From assembly GCF_002865645.1 (NCBI RefSeq), contig NW_020194557.1, positions 806,001 to 870,000 on the forward strand: DNA of 64,000 bases. The letters run 5' to 3'. Below, piece after piece: positions 49,000 to 60,585 of this stretch. Source of the stretch: Hyaloscypha bicolor E (taxonomy: Eukaryota > Ascomycota > Leotiomycetes > Helotiales > Hyaloscyphaceae). The notes under the pieces are model-generated. The model was not told the DNA's origin and did not search any database. It saw only the letters and a program-made list of their open reading frames with translations. The first letter of the stretch is position 1, and every line of letters starts with the position of its first letter. The translations under genes and the position numbers were made by a program.

Positions 49000-50750
49000 T
49001 TATAATCTTTAGAAAATATTATTATTAAACTATTATTCTAGAAATCGGACGAACTTTATTATTACTTATTTCTTATTATTATCTAATTACTATTACTAGA
49101 TAATATTCTTAATATATGAAATTCTATTACTAGATCTTAGAAATTAAATATAAAATATCTTTTTTAGTATAAAAATAAATAAGGAATTAAGAAATTATCT
49201 TATAAACTCTTAATTCCGAACTATAATAATAAATAGTAATTATATTTAGAAATAAAAAGAGAAAAAAAGAAGAAAAAAAGCCTTTTATATATGTTTTACT
49301 AAACTAGAAACCTTTTAAAAGCTTTACTCGCCTTTTTAACTAGCTATTCTTATAACTTATACTAATCTAAAGCTTAATTATAATATTTATAAATCTCGAC
49401 TTTAACTTAAATTACTATTATAAGTTTCCTTATAATATTTAAATAAATTTCCTAATTAGAAGTTATATATAGACGAAATAGCTAAATTAGAAGCCCTATA
49501 AAAGGAAAGGAAAACCTTATTAAACCTAATAGTTATTTCCGAAAATACTTAATAATATATAATTCTGGGAATTTCTTAAATATTAGATAAGCTAGATTTG
49601 CTTATTTAAAGCCTATCTTATATTAGAAAACTTATTTTTTTTCTTATATATTTATAGCTATATTTAAGGCATATATTATAACTACTTTAAAAGTATATAC
49701 TAAGGCTTAGTTAGTATATTATATATTTCTATTTCTATAGAGAACTTCTTTTATATAAAACCCTTTCTTTAACTATAATATTATTTTATTACTAGAAACC
49801 GGTTACTTTTTTAAAAAGCTAATATAATTTACTAATTCTTATTATTAATCTATTTCTTATTATTAAATATTATTTAAATAATTCCTATATTCTTAATATT
49901 AATTCAAAATACCTAATTTTTCTATATTTTATATTAACTTTAATATTAACTATTTTAAACTTAATAATAATATTATATATTCTATTTATATTATTTTATA
50001 ATTCTTTTTTCTATATATTCTAATATTTTTAGTATTACTTTTATAAATATAAATATTATTTTAAAGTTCTAACTAACTAAATAGTTTTATATTATATAAA
50101 GTCGACTTTAATAAGTACTAAATAAATATAATTAGCTTTTGAAAGAGATATAAATTAGTTTTAAAAAAAGTAATATCTTATTTTAAGTTATTTCTTAATT
50201 CTATTATTCTAACTTCTTTTTTATTAATACTTATTTTATATTTTCCTAATATCTTTAGTATATTTATATATTTCCTATATTATTCTTTAAGTTAATAGAA
50301 ATGTTTCTAAATAAATAGGGAATTAGAATACGCCTATATTATAAAATTTTATTATTTCTTTTTATATTCTAATATTTCAGATATTATTATTATATTTATA
50401 TTTCTATTATATTATTTTCTTATTTCCCTATTATTATTATTTAGTTTAATTTGCTTTAATTATTTCCTTAATTATATTTCTTTAGATATATATATTTATA
50501 TTCTTTTCTATAATAAAAGCCTAATTCTATATTTTATTTTCTATAATTATTTCTAATTTATAACTATATTATTTTAAATATATCTAATTATTATATTTAT
50601 TTTCTTTATTATATATATTATTATTTCAGCTTTATTTTTTTACTAAAAAGAAAGAAAAACTCAAATATATATAATGCCTTTATATAATCTAAAACTATTC
50701 TAATTTATTCTTTATTTTAAAATATATTTAAAAGAAATTCTTATAATCTT
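49000..50750. other. RIP-saturated AT-rich stretch, nothing recognised
   Basis: This part of Gypsy B lies between the integrase and the downstream unassigned frame. CpA and TpG are almost absent and there is no frame longer than a few tens of codons. I found no motif or clear terminal repeats and cannot exclude a further buried insertion. Confidence 0.4.
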
Positions 50751-50799
50751 AAAAACCTTTAATTTTATAACCTATAACTATTATACTAATAATACTTTT

Positions 50800-53560
50800 A
50801 TAACTTATTAAGAATAATAAAATGGCTAAAGTATAGATTTCTTAAGCTAGTAAAGTATAATAGCTAGTTCTTATAAGCCGCAATATTATTAAAAGCCTAT
50901 AAATTAATAGTATTAAAGTTTAGAGTATTAAAGAAGCTTAAATAATTATAAAAGGCCTATTAATATTAAAAAAAATAGCTATAATTACCGAATTTAATAT
51001 AAATATTCTAGATAAGCTAAATAATATATATAATAAGCTCTTAAAGTAAAAGACCTTTATTAGAGACAGAACTAAACTAGAATTAACTAAAGAAGAATTA
51101 AAGAACTACTAAACTAATAATAAAGAATTCGAGAATATTATTAAAGGTATTTCTAAAAGTAAATAAAAGAAGCTTAATAAGATTAAGACTATAATAAATA
51201 GTCTAGAAACTAAGAATTAGAATAGAATTATATTATATAATAAAGCCTTTAACTAATATATTAATAATATCTATAATAACCTTAATAAAAACATTAATAA
51301 GAAGTTATACTTTCTTTTTAAGATAAAAGCTTTAGTATATAAAGCTATTTAGTTAATTAATAAAGCTACTTTAGAGTATATTAAGGATAAGAAGTATTAA
51401 AATACTAATATATTTACTAAATTAGATATTACTAAAGTACTTAAATATACTAAAGCTATTTCGGAATCTAGAGAATTAAAGTTTAAGCTACTATTAGCTA
51501 ATAATCTTAAGGCTAGATAGTATATCTTTAATACTTCCGGAATTCTAATTAAGGAAGTTTATAGTAATAAGCCTTTTCCTACTTTTCGAGATAAGCCTAA
51601 AAAATAGGCCCCTATTATAATTTTAGCTTTAACTTAATTAGATCTAGCTAAGAAAAATAAAGCTAATTTAATAAAGCTTAGTAAGAAAACTACTAGTAAA
51701 GCTAGTAAAACTAGTATAACTAGATAAGAAGAATCTAGTAAAAATAAAGAATAAGCTAAGCCTAAGACTTCTAATAAATAATAGAGATCTAAATACTAAA
51801 TTAAGTATAAGGTTAGTAAAATAGAGAAAAATAAAAAGAATTTCTTTATTTTTAAAAAAAAAGATATTATCTAGAAAGATTTCTATATTTATATCTAGAA
51901 TTAAGAAATAGAAAACTAAAAATATTAAATCTAGAGAACTTAATAAAAGCATTTAGTATATCTATAAAATACTAGCTAAATAGAAGTTAATATTTGCTTA
52001 GTAAGATAAGTATACTTTTAAGGAAATATATAGTAATATTATGAAACTTATTTATAAGTAAGAATATTATAAAATTAATAATAAATTCCTTAAAGCTTCC
52101 TATATAAGATATATTTAGTAATTTACTAATACTTTCTCTATTAATATATAAGATATTAAGAATACTCTAAAGCTAGTTACTAAGATCTATAAAGTTACTA
52201 AAGGCAAAAAGTATATTTCTATTACTTAAATAAATAAGGAAATACGGGATTTCTTTTTTAAAACTTAGGAAATTAAATAATATAGATATAAGTGCCGTAT
52301 TTTTAATTAATTCCGCCCTAATCTATAGCTCTAATTTAATACTATAGTTCCTATTTCTAAGTTTAGTACTACTAATCTAGATATAAATAGCTATATTTAT
52401 AAGAAGAATTATCTAAAATAAATTAAGAAGCTTAGTATTCGAGAACTTTTAATAAAGGAAATAAAGATATTATAATTCTATTTCCGAAAAAATAATATAT
52501 TAATATATAGAGATCTAGATAATAGCTATTTTACCTTAGTTTCTTAATTCTTAATAGTAAATCTATTAATATAGCTCGGATTTTATAAGGTATTAAATAA
52601 GTATTCTATTTACCTAGTTATTTATTCTTAGTTAATCTAATACTTTATTTCTGGAAATATTAATTATAATTAGTATAAAAGTAATACTAAAAATCTAGCT
52701 ATTACTAAAGCTTTAAGTAGCGAATTCTACCTTAATAAAAAGTATTGAAATATTAGCTATATTTTTCTTATAAACTATAAAAAGGCTATTATCTTTAGTA
52801 AGAAATTCTTTAAAAATATTAATTATTTCTCTATTTCTAATAAATTTAAGCCAGAAATAGCTAAGGAAATAAGCAAGTACTTACTAAAAGTAATAGAAGG
52901 AAAGACTTCGAATATAGTCTATTTAACTAGATAAATAAATACTTTTAGCTAGGTAATCTATAAGTCTAAAATTATAGGAAAGTATTAATTCTCAGATAAT
53001 ATATAAGTTAAAAAATAGCTTAATAATAATTTGTTACTTAATAGACCTTTTACTATAATTCTAATAAGTCTAGTTATTATTAAAAATAAAATATACGAAA
53101 ATAAAGTTTCTTATAAAATTATTAAAGCCTCTTATCTAGAACTTTCCTTTCTTATTAAAGATTAATTTAAGGATATAATAAATAATATAAAATTTAAAAA
53201 AGCTATTTATTTAGAATATATTAGTATAATTTATAATATAATTTACTATAATAAGCCTCCTTAATATCTAGTAATAAAAGCAGAAATTAAGTAATAATTA
53301 AAGGCAAATACTAATTAATATAAAGAACTATATTGGATTTAGTATAAGAATATAGCTAAGCGGGTTCGAATTATTTTTAAGTAAGTTCGAGAATATGAAA
53401 TAAGACTATTTAAAAGTAATAAGTCTTATTTTAGATATATAAAGAAGAAATTAGATTAATTAATAGAGGAAAATCCTAAATATTTTATTATTTCAGACTC
53501 TAAATAGAATTTTTCTATTATTTTTAGTATTTAGGAAATAAGTACAAATAAATAAAGGGT
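50800..53560 (+). pseudogene. Unassigned long frame of Gypsy B, downstream of integrase
   Basis: If RIP-type stops (TAA/TAG for CAA/CAG/TGG) are read through, the plus strand shows extended protein-like text. There is a Lys/Ser-rich stretch near 51600-51780 and a longer mixed region from about 52430 to 53560 (for example ITKALSSEFYLNKKY, EIRLFKSNKSYFRYI). It stops only at the purine tract before the 3' LTR. One to three bases of drift may occur between blocks. I do not recognise the family. The position corresponds to that of env-like or accessory genes in some Gypsy elements, but I see no signal peptide or fusion-like segment and do not claim that function. Confidence 0.45.
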
Positions 53561-53564
53561 CAAA

Positions 53565-53839
53565 TATAATATAATAGGCTATATTTATTAAAAATTATAT
53601 TATTTTAGTAGTTTAAAGGTTTAGGTTATATAATAAAGGCTATAGCCTTTTATATATAACTTATAGAAATTATATAAGAAAGCTAGTTTTTCTATAGACT
53701 TAGAGAATAATCCCTTATAAATATTTAATTAATTAAGCTTTTATATACTATATATTATTTATATTTTACTATTAAGTTATATTTTATACTCTAGTATACT
53801 TTATATAAGTTTTTATTTTATTATAGTTTCTTTCTTATA
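53565..53839 (+). repeat. Gypsy B 3' LTR
   Basis: About 275 bp, paired with 34537-34839. The purine tract AAAGGGTCAAA at 53555-53564 abuts its start and fixes the plus-strand orientation. Confidence 0.75.
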
Positions 53840-53843
53840 TTAT

Positions 53844-56800
53844 TTCTATACTAATTAATATTTATATCTTAGCCTAGCTAGTAATAATAAGCCTAAAAAA
53901 GCTATTAAAGCTTAGCTTATTCTAGATATTCTATTAGGAATTATATATATATCTCCTAAATAAAAGTAATATATAGAAATATCTCAAGTATTATTATATT
54001 ATTAGGTATAAATAATTTATTATATTATAAGAAAAAGCTATCTTATAGTATTTAAATGCCTTTTTTCTTATTTCTTGCCTTATTTTATAGCTTTTCTAGT
54101 TCTAGTAACTCTCGGTTCTTACTTAATAGCTTATTTACTAGCTAGATACTATTATACTAGACTTTTTCCTAAGCCGGGCTTATAAAGGCCTTAATTAGGG
54201 CTAACTAGAGATTCTATATAATATTATTATTAATCTTTTATTATAGGAAAAGAATTTAGGTTTAGTAAGCTATTATTATCTTATTTTAGATAATTATATT
54301 TTTATATTTCTTATTTAAAGTATTTACTCATTTATTTAACTTATTTATCTAATATATAAACTTGAAATAATAGCAAAAAAAATACTTTATCTAATAAGCT
54401 TATCTTATTAAAAGCTTTTTTATAATTATAAAATACTTAAGGGCTTAATAGTCTAAATAAATTATAAAAAGTACCTCTTATAAGCTTTCTAGCTTTACTT
54501 ATTATTTAATTAAGAAAATAATAATAGCAAGTATTTCTTTATTATAAATATTATAGTTTAGCTTTACTAGCTATATAATTTTGGAGAAAAATATTACCGG
54601 ATACTAGAATTCTATCTAGAAATCTTATTATAAAAAAATACCGGCTATAACTTTATTTAATATATTTGTTTTAATTATAGTAAAAAGATTCGAATTATAA
54701 TAATATAGAATTAGTATTAAGAATATTACTTGCTTTAGCTTTATAAAACCCTTTTAATACTAATCTATTTATTTAAATAGAATTTTCTTATATATTAGAG
54801 CTATTAAAGGCTTTACTATATAGCTATATTCCGTAATAAAGTACTAATAAAAATTATAAAAGCCTAGAAAGTCTTATATTTCCTTAATTATTTTTAGTAA
54901 TTACTAGTTCTTAATAATTACTATTTTATCTAGATTTATTTTAATATTTCTAGTAAAAATAATAAAGCCTAAATATTTTATATAAGTAACTTTAAATTCT
55001 AATTTCTTAATATTTATTTAGAGGCCGGTATTCTATAGTTACTAAAGAACCTTTTATATATAGTCTTTATATTTTAGGGAATTATTCGAGTAAATTAAAA
55101 TATTATCTAAATAAGCTATATAAAAAATATTAAGATAAATAAAAAAAATATTATTTATATATCTCTAATATATAATAAGGCTATTAGTTAGGCCTTCCTA
55201 AAGAACTTTATATTTATAGGCCCTATATCTCGTATAAAATATTATAAGTTCTTTTAATTCTGAGTCTATTTAAATCTAATAGAATACTTACTAGATATCT
55301 AGCTTTATATAAACTTTAACTTAAACTAGCTATATAAGAGTCTTATAAATAAAGAGAAAAGAATAATAATTCTTCCGTATTAAGTCATTTAGCTTATAAT
55401 AATTAATATAGAATTAGAGAGCTCTATTAGCCTTTTTTATAAAGAGAATTAGAAACGTAAAAAAAAACTAGTTTAGCTTAATAAAATTCTATTAGAGATT
55501 CTCTTTAAAAAAAAAACGCTTAATTTCCTATAGCTTATAAATTAACTATTAATAAAGCGGGAAATATCCTAGGCTCTTTAGGCCTTTAGAATTATTAATC
55601 TAAATCTTATAATTATATAATTAATATAAGAATAAAATATTTAATATTTTTTTAAGAAAATATTTATAAAATCTTTAAATTCCTCTAGTAAAACTCTTAC
55701 TAGCTACTATAGCTTTGTCTTTTCTAACTATTACTTACTCGAAATAAACTCGTTCTCTTATTATAATTCTAGCTTTTTATTAATCTTAAAGAATAATATT
55801 ATAAAGAAAAGATTCTTTTTTTTCTATAGATTTATCTAAAAAGTAGCTAGTAAAATACCTATAATATTAACTATAGGCCTTAACTAGCTCTTATAGCTTT
55901 CCTTTAAATAATATAGCTTAATATTTCTATTTCTAGCTTAGAAAAAACTTCTATATTTCCTAAGGCTACTTATATTTCTCTATAGTATTAAGCTTAATTC
56001 TTTTACTATATATAGCTTTCTAAGTTCGGCTTAGAAAAAGAATAAGGGGATTTCTTCTTTATAAGCTAAAATCTCTAGAACTTATTTATAGCTATAGCTT
56101 TATTTCTTTTATTTATATTTTCTTAATACTAGTCGCTTTTTCTAGATTTCAAGTTCTTATATATAGTAATTAGAACCTTATCCTAACTCTTTTTTCTAAG
56201 CTAATTATCTAGTTAGATTAACCTTTTATTCTTATAATTAATTAGAATATTAGTACTTATAAACTACTATTATCCCAAAATTATATTATACTTATCTAGC
56301 CCTATAACTAGTATAGGTACTAAAACTTTCCGTCTATTAATTAAGAATATAAGCTTAATATAATAAGTAATAAATATAGTTTACTTACTATTAAATTCTC
56401 TTATATTATAGAATAATATTAATTAAATAGACTTAATATCTAGAAATTATTTAATTATTCTTATAAACTTAAAATTAATAAAAGTATATTTATTTACTTT
56501 AGTATTAATAAAAGAAGAAGTCTTAATACCTAATTTATTATTACTAATTATATAAGGAAATATAAATGCTTTATCTTATAGTAGCTAGCTTAAATTAATT
56601 TCTACTATATCTATATAATATAGCCCTAAAAAAAGACTTTTTTTAGAAGTTCTTATTTCCTTACTTTATATTCTTAGATAACTTACTTATAGTAAATACT
56701 ACTAGCTTGGCTACTAAAACTTATTTTATATATTTAGTCTTAAGCTCTAGATAGTTTCTAGATATATAACTAAATCTATTATAGTTATAATATTTAAAAT

Positions 56801-58096
56801 TTAAAAATCCGGACTTTAAAGTAATAAACTTATTTATTACTAGAGTCTTAAAAGTAGGCTTTATATAAGAAGTGCTTCCTAAGCTTGGCTTATTTATACT
56901 TTTATTAGCTTTCTTAAATATCTAGTTTTTCTTTTTATAGCAAGCTCGAATTTACTAGTTATTTATAATATAATATTATATAAACTTTATAATATAGATA
57001 GCCGGATTATTATAGTATATAGCTATAGTCTTTTAAAGCTTCTAGATAAGCTTATTATTTAGATTATTCTTAAAGTTCTATAGATTAATATTTCTATCTA
57101 TTATATATTTTAGAAATAGAATATAAAACTTCTAAAAAATCTGGCTCTTTTTTATAAATAGCTTTTTAAAGACTTATTAAGTATTATATTTCTTATTTGG
57201 GTTATTATATAATTTCTCTAGATAAATATATAATTCTCTAATAATCTTATATATATATTAATTATTTTAGTTTAGGTAAAGAGAGATTAATATAAGAATA
57301 TAGCTATTAATATAGCCGGAAATATAAATAATCTTGAGATTCTCTATTTAATAAGTATTAGAGTTATTATAAAGCTTATTCTTAATCTAAACTAACTAAT
57401 TATTAAAGGTAATACTATCTTTAGTTATATTTTTGAAAATAGAAGAATTAGAGAATTTAACTAAATATCTATTTTCTAAAGTCAGGAAACTAGTTATTCT
57501 AGTAAGCTATATTATAAGCTTCTTAATAATAGCTTTATTCTTTTATAAGGCTTGCTTGATTTCTTTTAGCTAATTATAATAATTCTTGCTATAGGCAAGA
57601 ATATTATATATCTTTAGAATTAGCTTAATAATCTCCTTATATAAAGCTTCTGGATTCCGGAGTAACTCTTAGAAGTCTGCCTTTAATAGAACAGATCTTT
57701 CTTTTTTCTTAGCTCTCTAAAAAAAAAGTATTTCTTTTACTATAAGTATTAATAAAATACTTGAATTCCCTAGAAGACTTAATAAGAGACTCTAGTCTAT
57801 TTTCTAGTAATATACTAGTAGTATCTTATATTATAGCTTTTTCTGACTTGCCTAGTTATTCCGGAACTTGCTTTCTTATAAGTCTTTATTTAGTAATAAG
57901 ATTACTAGCCTATTTGCTTGCTTGGCTAGTCTAAAGCTTTCTTACCTAGTTATTCTAGGGCTTTCTTTTATTCTAATATTAATTAACTAGTATAGAAATA
58001 GCTATAGTATATTATATTTATACTTATTAAAAACTAATTAGATAAGTATTATTTAAAATTCTTTATAGAATTAAGAAGTGAGTAAGCTTTAAATTA
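53844..58096 (-). pseudogene. Gypsy A gag and reverse transcriptase/RNase H relic
   Basis: Minus-strand frames carry the Gypsy reverse transcriptase signature AYLDNILIYSNN near 55120-55085 (family form YLDDILIYS). This is followed by TKYLGFII and EI*DFLGFYNFY-type text near 55000-54850, an order unique to Ty3/Gypsy. Gag-like text lies near 57500-57300. The segment continues, after removing Gypsy B, into 34532-33178. Confidence 0.75.
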
Positions 58097-58416
58097 TATT
58101 ATAAGTATAAGATCTAAGGCTTAAAAAGTATAGTTAGACTATTTCTATTTCAATAATTTAAAGCTAAAGAGAGAAGAGAATCTTAAAGAAGCCTCGAATC
58201 TAAATAATTACAAGCTATATATAGGCTTATATACTAGCTTAAGCTCGGAGTTATATATAACTATTAGATAATTATAGATACTATACTTAGATATTAGATA
58301 TCTTACTCAAATACCAGATATTTTACTTAGATACTAGATATCTTACTTAGATACCAGATACCTAACTAGCTCTAGTCTAATTCCTACTAGTACTATATAT
58401 TATAATAACTATAATA
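58097..58416 (-). repeat. Gypsy A 5' LTR, RIP-saturated
   Basis: 320 bp, paired with 32898-33177. Almost every CpA/TpG present in the partner is TpA here (for example AAGATCTAGGGCCTGG versus AAGATCTAAGGCTTAA). Four 20-bp subrepeats (TAGATATCTTACTTAGATAC type) replace two. Confidence 0.9.
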
Positions 58417-58851
58417 AAAGAGCCCGATTTTAAAATAATTTATAACTTTTTAATAAAGAATAAAAGCTAAAATTTAATTAAATAAAAAGAATTAATACTT
58501 ATAAGAGACTCAAATAAATCTTTTATAGATTAAATTCTATTAAAGATTAAAAAATATAGATAATTTTATATAATTTTATATTAAAATTATAATAAAAAGG
58601 TTTTAGAGTTATAATAAAAGATTAGGGCTAATATTATTTAATTAATATAATTAACTAAACTATTTCTAATAGATTATATTAATAGGATTTTAATAATTTA
58701 TAAAAGTTAAAATATTTTAGTATTTTAAAAATTTGCTTGTATTTGACTTTATATTTATAAACCAGAATTTGCTTAAGTAAGTAATTAAGTAATTAGAGCC
58801 TGTAATTAGGTAATAGGGACCCCAATTAACTAATTGCTTGTATTAATAAAC

Positions 58852-60400
58852 AGGAAGTAATAGATAGCTATATACTAGTATACGGATTTATTATATATAT
58901 ATAACTTTCATACTAATATTTAAGTTTATTAAGTTAATTTCAAGTATATAATAGTTACTTAAAGGTAGTTCTTTATAATTCCCTTATAATCCAAATATAG
59001 GTATTATATAATAAGTTAATTTATATATTTCGTTACTAAGACATATAAGTAATATAAGAAAATTGACTTATTTTTTTTTAGCTCTTTATAGAGGAGGTGA
59101 GTCGCATAAGGGAAATATATAATTAAACTAGTATATTATCTATAGTATCTCGTATTATTATCTATAATAGAGACTACTAATAGTATTAGTCTCTATGAAT
59201 TATAGAGTATTAGTACTAAAATTGGCCCTAATATATATAAAGTGAAGTATATCTTAATAATTATATTTATTATCTATTATACTAGATACTATTAGTTTAA
59301 GTATTACGGGATCTAGTGAAATAGAAAAAGTAACTTATTTTAATATTTCAAGTTAATACTAGATAATAAACTAATATCGGGCTTTAATATACTACGAGTT
59401 CTCCGGATAATAAAAGGAAGTAGTAAGTAGTCTTTAAATATAAGATTATAATAACGAAGGTATAAGAGCTTGCAGTACTACTTATAGTATTCCTTAGCGA
59501 GCCTATTACTATTATACTCTCTCAAATTAAAGACAAAAATCGTATTTCTCTTCTAAAGTATATAAAAAGAAGTACTTCTTAATATACTCCTATATTTTAC
59601 CTAGTTTTATTATATTTCTATTAGAAAATAAGGGGTGGCTATAGTCGGGTTTCGTTTAGGGGTTCTAAAAGCAATGCCTTATACTCGCATTATCTAATCT
59701 GATTTGAAATATTATAATAAGTGAGTTAGTAATTTGTAATTATTTTTGGAACACATATATAATTAATATATTAAATAATTTAATTAATTATAATTATTAG
59801 CCAGTAATTAAATCAAATTAAGTCAGAATCGTAATAATTAAATTATAATTAATTATTTGCTTAATTTAATTAAATATAATTAATTACTAGGTTATATATT
59901 ACTATATATAATTATAAAGATAATATAAGTATTATAATACAAAAGTAAAGCATATTTTACCCTAATTTAGATGTCGCCTTACTATTATAGGCTTAATAGC
60001 TAGTATCCCGCCTTTACTCGCTTTACTTATCTTTGTAAATAAGTACTATAGGAAGGATTTTGACTTCTCTAGTTATGTAAGTGCGGTCGTATAATATCCA
60101 GAGCAAATAATTCACATATATATTACCTTGCTTTCCTTCTCTCTTCTTTGGAAATCAATTAACATTTACTTTCTTTATACTTTAGTTATATATTATTTAA
60201 AGAAAAAGAAGAGAATTTATTACTTATATAACTTTTATATGGGTTTCACGTAATAATTAGAAATATTTAATTATATTTAATTATAATTTTTCTAATAATT
60301 AATTTTTTTTTGAAAGTCGATAATCAAATTATAATTAATTATTTACTTGATTTAATTAAATATAATTAATTACCTTAATTATTTTTTTGACACACTGTGT
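58852..60400. other. AT-rich, partly RIP-mutated flank with direct repeats
   Basis: No gene is seen. A block of about 47 bp (59841-59887, containing AATTATAATTAATTATTTGC) recurs directly at 60326-60373 with a few differences. RIP intensity falls off toward 60400, where CpA/TpG reappear (GACACACTGTGTGC). The decayed sequence probably contains further old transposon pieces that I cannot delimit. Confidence 0.5.
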
Positions 60401-60585
60401 GCAATTAGTGGAACATTCAAATATGCAAGTGACTTCATTCGAGGATTCCACCCATCAACACAATAACTGGCAACACTGAATTACCTACCTCCTTCAACCC
60501 GCCAAACCGAGTGTGAATCAAAACTGTCAGCAACTTCAACTGCTCCCCAGTTTCAACAACCAAATACCAAACAAACTCTCACACC
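60401..60585 (+). promoter_or_regulatory. Promoter and leader of the LysM-lactonase gene
   Basis: Normal base composition returns about 180 bp before the ATG. A CA-rich leader (CCAGTTTCAACAACCAAATA) precedes ATG 60586. The whole usable promoter is therefore short and bordered by RIP-mutated DNA, so heterochromatin could influence expression (inference). Confidence 0.45.

Larger units (their letters stand above)
34537..53839 (+). mobile_element. Gypsy B: plus-strand Ty3/Gypsy inside Gypsy A, split by Copia C
   Basis: LTR-like ends 34537-34839 and 53565-53839 align (TATAATATAGTAGGCTAT and on), with a purine tract (AAAGGGTCAAA) just before the right copy. TTAT flanks both sides as a short target duplication; the fifth base differs. 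Plus-strand relics run gag (36.1-36.4 kb) with a zinc-knuckle-like trace (about 37.03 kb), reverse transcriptase (39.5-40.2 kb; the catalytic DD now reads NN near 39.91 kb by G-to-A), RNase H (about 40.52 kb, TKRE.. pattern) and integrase, resuming after Copia C at 47.8 kb. Without Copia C it is about 13 kb, unusually long for Gypsy; an unassigned frame before the 3' LTR accounts for part of that. Fully RIP-mutated. Confidence 0.8.
32898..58416 (-). mobile_element. Gypsy A: Ty3/Gypsy chromovirus, minus strand, split by Gypsy B
   Basis: LTRs at 32898-33177 and 58097-58416 align along their length, with differences that are almost all C-to-T/G-to-A, and are flanked by AAAGA on both sides (32893-32897, 58417-58421). 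Read on the minus strand the LTR runs TGTTACGG-like to TCGTGACA. A run of 14 G just inside the left LTR is the polypurine tract, so the 3' LTR is the left one. Without the insert the element is about 6.2 kb, normal for Gypsy. Minus-strand relics: gag (about 57.9-56.8 kb), reverse transcriptase (about 55.6-54.6 kb, DD motif near 55100), RNase H, and an integrase tail plus chromodomain-like region (about 33.7-33.3 kb). Many stops; inactive. Confidence 0.9.
32834..58851. mobile_element. Non-autonomous inverted-repeat element, copy 2, split by nested retrotransposons
   Basis: The left 64 bp (32834-32897, GTCAATACGAGCG..AGCCCGATTCGCTAATAAAAGA) and right 430 bp (58422-58851) together make a relative, about 494 bp, of the 26223 element. 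The interiors align: both contain GATTTTAAAATAAT- and TTTAATTAAATAAAAA-like stretches. The right terminus is RIP-mutated (TTGTATTAAT for CGTATTGAC), while the left terminus is not. Gypsy A inserted next to AAAGA in this element. Confidence 0.75.

Noticed and set aside
51668..51952. 94-codon minus-strand frame
   Set aside because: Antisense to the Gypsy B downstream frame; Phe/Leu/Ser-rich composition is what reversed AT-rich Lys/Asn codons produce.
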